Source: Castellaniella defragrans_A (GTDB taxonomy: Bacteria; Pseudomonadota; Gammaproteobacteria; Burkholderiales; Burkholderiaceae_B). From it: a DNA stretch of 24,048 nt. A model generated the notes under the pieces. It worked only from the letters and a program-made list of their open reading frames with translations, was not told where the DNA came from and ran no database searches. Of this stretch, positions 21,136 to 24,048 are shown piece by piece. Location: the NCBI RefSeq assembly GCF_040394755.1, contig NZ_JBEBRQ010000046.1. One strand, given 5' to 3'. Position 1 is the first letter of the stretch, and each line of letters begins with the position of its first letter. The position numbers and the translations under genes were made by a program.

Positions 21136-21848
21136 TGGACGCCAAAGTCTTGGGGCTGCCGGTTCCTGCCGAAGGCGAATCCGAAACCTTGTCGGATCAC
21201 GTTTTCCGCAAGATCCTGGCAGCCATCGTCAAAGGGGAAATCGCGCCGGGCAGCAAAATGTCCGAGCCCGAACTCGCCCGCGCCTATGGCATCAGCCGCG
21301 GCCCGCTGCGCGAGGCCATCCATCGCCTCGAAGGCCAGCGCCTGCTGGTGCGCGTGCCCCATGTGGGCGCCCGCGTCGTATCGCTCAGCCAGCAGGAACT
21401 GTGCGAGCTCTACCAGATCCGCGAATCGCTCGAAGGCATGGCCTGCCGGCTGGCCGCCGGGCGCATGACGCTGGCCATGGCCGGCGAACTGCGCCGCGTG
21501 CTTCAGGCGCACGAGCGCGACGAGGCCTTCCAGGCGGGGCGCGGCTACTACCTGCAGGAAGGCGACTACGATTTCCACTACCGCATCGTGCAGGCCAGCG
21601 GCAACCAGATGCTGATTCGCCTGCTGTGCGATGAACTCTATCAACTGGCGCGCATGTATCGCATCCAGTATTCGGCCACGCCCAATCGTCCCCGCCAGGC
21701 GTATGCCGAGCATCACCGTATCCTCGACGCCATCGCCGATGGCGACGGGGAATTGGCGGAACTCCTGATGCGCAGACATATCCGCGCATCGCGTCTGAAC
21801 ATTGAACAACAGATCGCCCAGGGCAACCTGGCGCGCACCGAGGCATGA
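21135..21848 (+). CDS. GntR-family (FadR/FCD subfamily) transcriptional regulator, probable prp regulator
   Basis: This 237-residue regulator has an N-terminal winged helix (about 20-80, with ARAYGISRGPLREAIHRLEGQRLL as the recognition region, shown here in part of its length) and a C-terminal all-helical FCD ligand domain. The FCD metal-site pattern is visible: YDFHYRIV, EHHRILDAI and RRHIRASR. Ligands of such regulators are small carboxylates; here 2-methylcitrate or a related acid is likely by context. The ATG at 21135 is preferred; an ATG at 21105 would put the start between the -10 box and the predicted transcription start. Its stop overlaps the acnD start as ATGA. It may replace the sigma-54-type PrpR in controlling this locus. 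Confidence 0.85.
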   Translation: MDAKVLGLPVPAEGESETLSDHVFRKILAAIVKGEIAPGSKMSEPELARAYGISRGPLREAIHRLEGQRLLVRVPHVGARVVSLSQQELCELYQIRESLEGMACRLAAGRMTLAMAGELRRVLQAHERDEAFQAGRGYYLQEGDYDFHYRIVQASGNQMLIRLLCDELYQLARMYRIQYSATPNRPRQAYAEHHRILDAIADGDGELAELLMRRHIRASRLNIEQQIAQGNLARTEA

Positions 21849-24048
21849 ACATCAAATACCGCAAGTCCCTGCCGGGCACCCGATTCGACTATTTCGACGC
21901 GCGCGCCGCCGTGGAGGCCATCGCGCCGGGCGCCTACGACGGCCTGCCCTATACGTCGCGCGTGCTGGCCGAAAATCTGGTGCGCCGCTGCGATCCGGTG
22001 CTGCTTGACGACGCGCTGCGCCAACTCATCGAGCGCCGCCGCGATCTCGATTTTCCGTGGTTCCCCGCGCGCGTGGTGTGCCACGACATTCTCGGCCAGA
22101 CCGCCCTGGTCGATCTGGCCGGCCTGCGCGACGCCATCGCAGACAAGGGCGGCGATCCGGCCAAGGTCAATCCGGTGGTGCCGGTGCAGCTCATCGTCGA
22201 CCATTCGCTGGCGGTCGAATATGGCGGCTTCGATCCCGATGCCTTCCAGAAAAACCGCGCTGTCGAAGACCGCCGCAACGAAGACCGTTTCCACTTCATC
22301 GACTGGACCCGCCAGGCGTTCCATAACATCGACGTGGTGCCGCCGGGCAACGGCATCATGCACCAGATCAACCTCGAGCGCATGTCGCCGGTCATCCATG
22401 CCCAGGATGGCGTGGCCTATCCCGATACGCTGGTGGGCACCGACAGCCACACGCCGCATGTCGACGCTCTGGGCGTCATCGCCGTGGGCGTGGGCGGCCT
22501 CGAGGCCGAGAACGTCATGCTGGGCCGCGCCTCGTGGATGCGCCTGCCCGATATCGTCGGCGTCGAGCTCACTGGCCGCCGCCAGCCCGGCATCACCGCC
22601 ACCGACATCGTGCTCACGCTCACCGAGTTCCTGCGCAAGGAAAAGGTCGTGGGCGCCTATCTGGAATTCTACGGCGAAGGCGCGGCCAGTCTCACGCTGG
22701 GCGACCGGGCCAGCATCTCCAACATGGCGCCCGAATACGGCGCCACCGCGGCGATGTTCTCCATCGACGCGCAAACCATTGAATACCTGAAGCTTACCGG
22801 CCGCGACGACGCGCAGGTCAAGCTGGTGGAAACCTATGCCCGCGTCGCCGGCCTGTGGTCCGATACGCTGAAGGCCGCGCAATACGAGCGTGTGCTGCGC
22901 TTTGACCTGTCCAGCGTGGTGCGCACGCTGGCCGGTCCGTCCAACCCGCATCGCCGCCTGCCCGTCGCCGATCTGGCGGCGCGCGGCATTGCCGGCCCGG
23001 CGCAGGCCCAGCCCGGCCTGATGCCTGATGGCGCCGTCATCATCGCCGCCATCACCAGTTGCACCAATACCAGCAATCCGCGCAATGTCATCGCCGCCGG
23101 CCTGCTGGCGCGCAACGCCAACCGCGCGGGCCTGACGCGCAAGCCCTGGGTCAAGACCTCGCTGGCGCCGGGATCCAAAACGGTGGCCATGTACCTGGAC
23201 GAAGCCGGCCTCACCGCCGAACTGGAACAGCTCGGCTTCGGTGTGGTCGGGTTCGCCTGTACCACCTGCAACGGCATGTCGGGCGCGCTCGATCCGGCCA
23301 TCCAGCAAGAGATCATCGACCGCGACCTCTACACCACCGCCGTGCTGTCGGGCAACCGCAACTTCGACGGCCGCATCCATCCGTACGCCAAGCAGGCCTT
23401 CCTGGCCTCACCGCCGCTGGTGGTGGCCTATGCCATCGCGGGCACTATCCGCTTCGATATCGAGCAGGACGTGCTGGGCACCGACGCTCATGGCAAGGCC
23501 ATCCGCCTGAAAGACATCTGGCCCAGCGACGAAGAAATCGACGCCGTGGCGCGCAAGGCCGTCAAGCCGGAACAGTTCCGCAAGGTGTACGAACCCATGT
23601 TCGGCGTGCGTGATGAACGCCAGGAGGCCATCAGCCCGCTGTACGCGTGGCGCCCCGCCAGCACCTACATCCGCCGCCCGCCATACTGGGAAGGCGCGCT
23701 GGCCGGTGAGCGCACGCTGCGCGGCATGCGCCCGCTGGCGGTGCTGGGCGACAACATCACCACCGACCATCTGTCGCCGTCCAACGCCATCCTGCCCGAC
23801 AGCGCGGCCGGCGAATACCTGGCCCAAATGGGGTTGCCCGAAGAAGACTTCAATTCCTACGCCACTCACCGCGGCGACCATCTCACCGCGCAGCGCGCCA
23901 CGTTCGCCAACCCCAAGCTGTACAACGAAATGGTGCGCGACGGCGACGGCGGCGTCCGGCAAGGCTCGCTGGCGCGCGTCGAGCCCGAAGGCAAGGTCAT
24001 GCGCATGTGGGAAGCCATCGAAACCTACATGGACCGCAAGCAGCCGCT
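21845..24048 (+). CDS. acnD: Fe/S-dependent 2-methylisocitrate dehydratase AcnD, C-terminus beyond the window
   Basis: The first 734 codons of an aconitase-family protein are present; the full protein is about 865 residues. It closely follows Shewanella AcnD, for example in WFPARVVCHDILGQTALVDL, LVGTDSHTPHVDALGVIAVG and RRPPYWEGALAGERTLRGMR. The 4Fe-4S ligands are C406 (ITSCTN), C472 and C475 (FACTTCNG). With its partner isomerase PrpF, AcnD replaces PrpD in turning 2-methylcitrate into 2-methyl-cis-aconitate. The ATG overlaps the gntR stop (ATGA), so it is translationally coupled to its likely regulator. prpF would be expected just to the right. The open frame reaches the window edge without a stop. 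Confidence 0.95.
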   Translation, partial: MNIKYRKSLPGTRFDYFDARAAVEAIAPGAYDGLPYTSRVLAENLVRRCDPVLLDDALRQLIERRRDLDFPWFPARVVCHDILGQTALVDLAGLRDAIADKGGDPAKVNPVVPVQLIVDHSLAVEYGGFDPDAFQKNRAVEDRRNEDRFHFIDWTRQAFHNIDVVPPGNGIMHQINLERMSPVIHAQDGVAYPDTLVGTDSHTPHVDALGVIAVGVGGLEAENVMLGRASWMRLPDIVGVELTGRRQPGITATDIVLTLTEFLRKEKVVGAYLEFYGEGAASLTLGDRASISNMAPEYGATAAMFSIDAQTIEYLKLTGRDDAQVKLVETYARVAGLWSDTLKAAQYERVLRFDLSSVVRTLAGPSNPHRRLPVADLAARGIAGPAQAQPGLMPDGAVIIAAITSCTNTSNPRNVIAAGLLARNANRAGLTRKPWVKTSLAPGSKTVAMYLDEAGLTAELEQLGFGVVGFACTTCNGMSGALDPAIQQEIIDRDLYTTAVLSGNRNFDGRIHPYAKQAFLASPPLVVAYAIAGTIRFDIEQDVLGTDAHGKAIRLKDIWPSDEEIDAVARKAVKPEQFRKVYEPMFGVRDERQEAISPLYAWRPASTYIRRPPYWEGALAGERTLRGMRPLAVLGDNITTDHLSPSNAILPDSAAGEYLAQMGLPEEDFNSYATHRGDHLTAQRATFANPKLYNEMVRDGDGGVRQGSLARVEPEGKVMRMWEAIETYMDRKQP

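Noticed and set aside
21713..23380. A 555-codon minus-strand open frame opposite gntR and acnD
   Set aside because: Antisense to AcnD, which is conserved through this entire region.
1..24048. CRISPR arrays, insertion sequences, phage genes, toxin-antitoxin pairs or defence cassettes
   Set aside because: No repeat array, transposase, terminal inverted repeats or related protein was seen on either strand; nearly all bases belong to recognised core genes.

Overview
The window is about two-thirds G+C, densely coded and syntenic-looking. It reads as the chromosome of a denitrifying betaproteobacterium in Burkholderiales, most likely Alcaligenaceae (Bordetella, Achromobacter or Castellaniella-like). 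The pointers are the EF-P/EarP pair with an Arg32-type EF-P, the DUF2863 gene, the AcnD/PrpD/AcnB set and the clade I nos cluster. The genus is inference from remembered protein similarity.

Layout. (1) Positions 1-54 hold the 5' two thirds of a tRNA-Arg(ACG) on the minus strand, with its promoter at 65-93. (2) Positions 118-9030 hold a complete minus-strand nosRZDFYLX operon for respiratory nitrous oxide reduction. NosR and NosX handle electron supply and flavinylation, NosZ is the Tat-exported reductase, and NosDFY plus NosL serve copper-site assembly. D/F, F/Y, Y/L and L/X each overlap by ATGA. An FNR/DNR-type site with a correctly spaced -10 lies upstream of nosR. (3) Positions 9179-13087 hold an alkylation-repair neighbourhood: mpg with a DUF423 membrane gene on the minus strand, and divergently aidB, a secreted nuclease-like protein and a DUF1178 protein. 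This ends in a bidirectional terminator near 13205-13236. (4) Positions 13254-16210 hold efp, earP (the rhamnosyltransferase that modifies EF-P) and a DUF2863 gene, all minus. (5) Positions 16450-24048 form a TCA/2-methylcitrate block. acnB, a small GNAT-like gene and prpD are on the minus strand; a FadR-type GntR regulator and acnD diverge from prpD, and acnD runs off the right edge.

How they work together. The nos genes make one respiratory module. EF-P and EarP form a translation-factor/modifier pair. AcnB, PrpD and AcnD cover overlapping dehydration and hydration steps of propionate catabolism, probably under the local GntR regulator, which has two matching operator-like sites 63 bp apart in the prpD-gntR gap.

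I found no mobile element, CRISPR array, phage gene or unknown multi-gene cassette. The content is mostly core metabolism. The points worth a second look are regulatory (nosR promoter, acnB palindrome, twin prp operators, efp leader hairpin), organisational (the ATGA chain, the compact tRNA/nos junction) and the uncharacterised DUF genes. No stretch longer than 300 bases lacks a gene.
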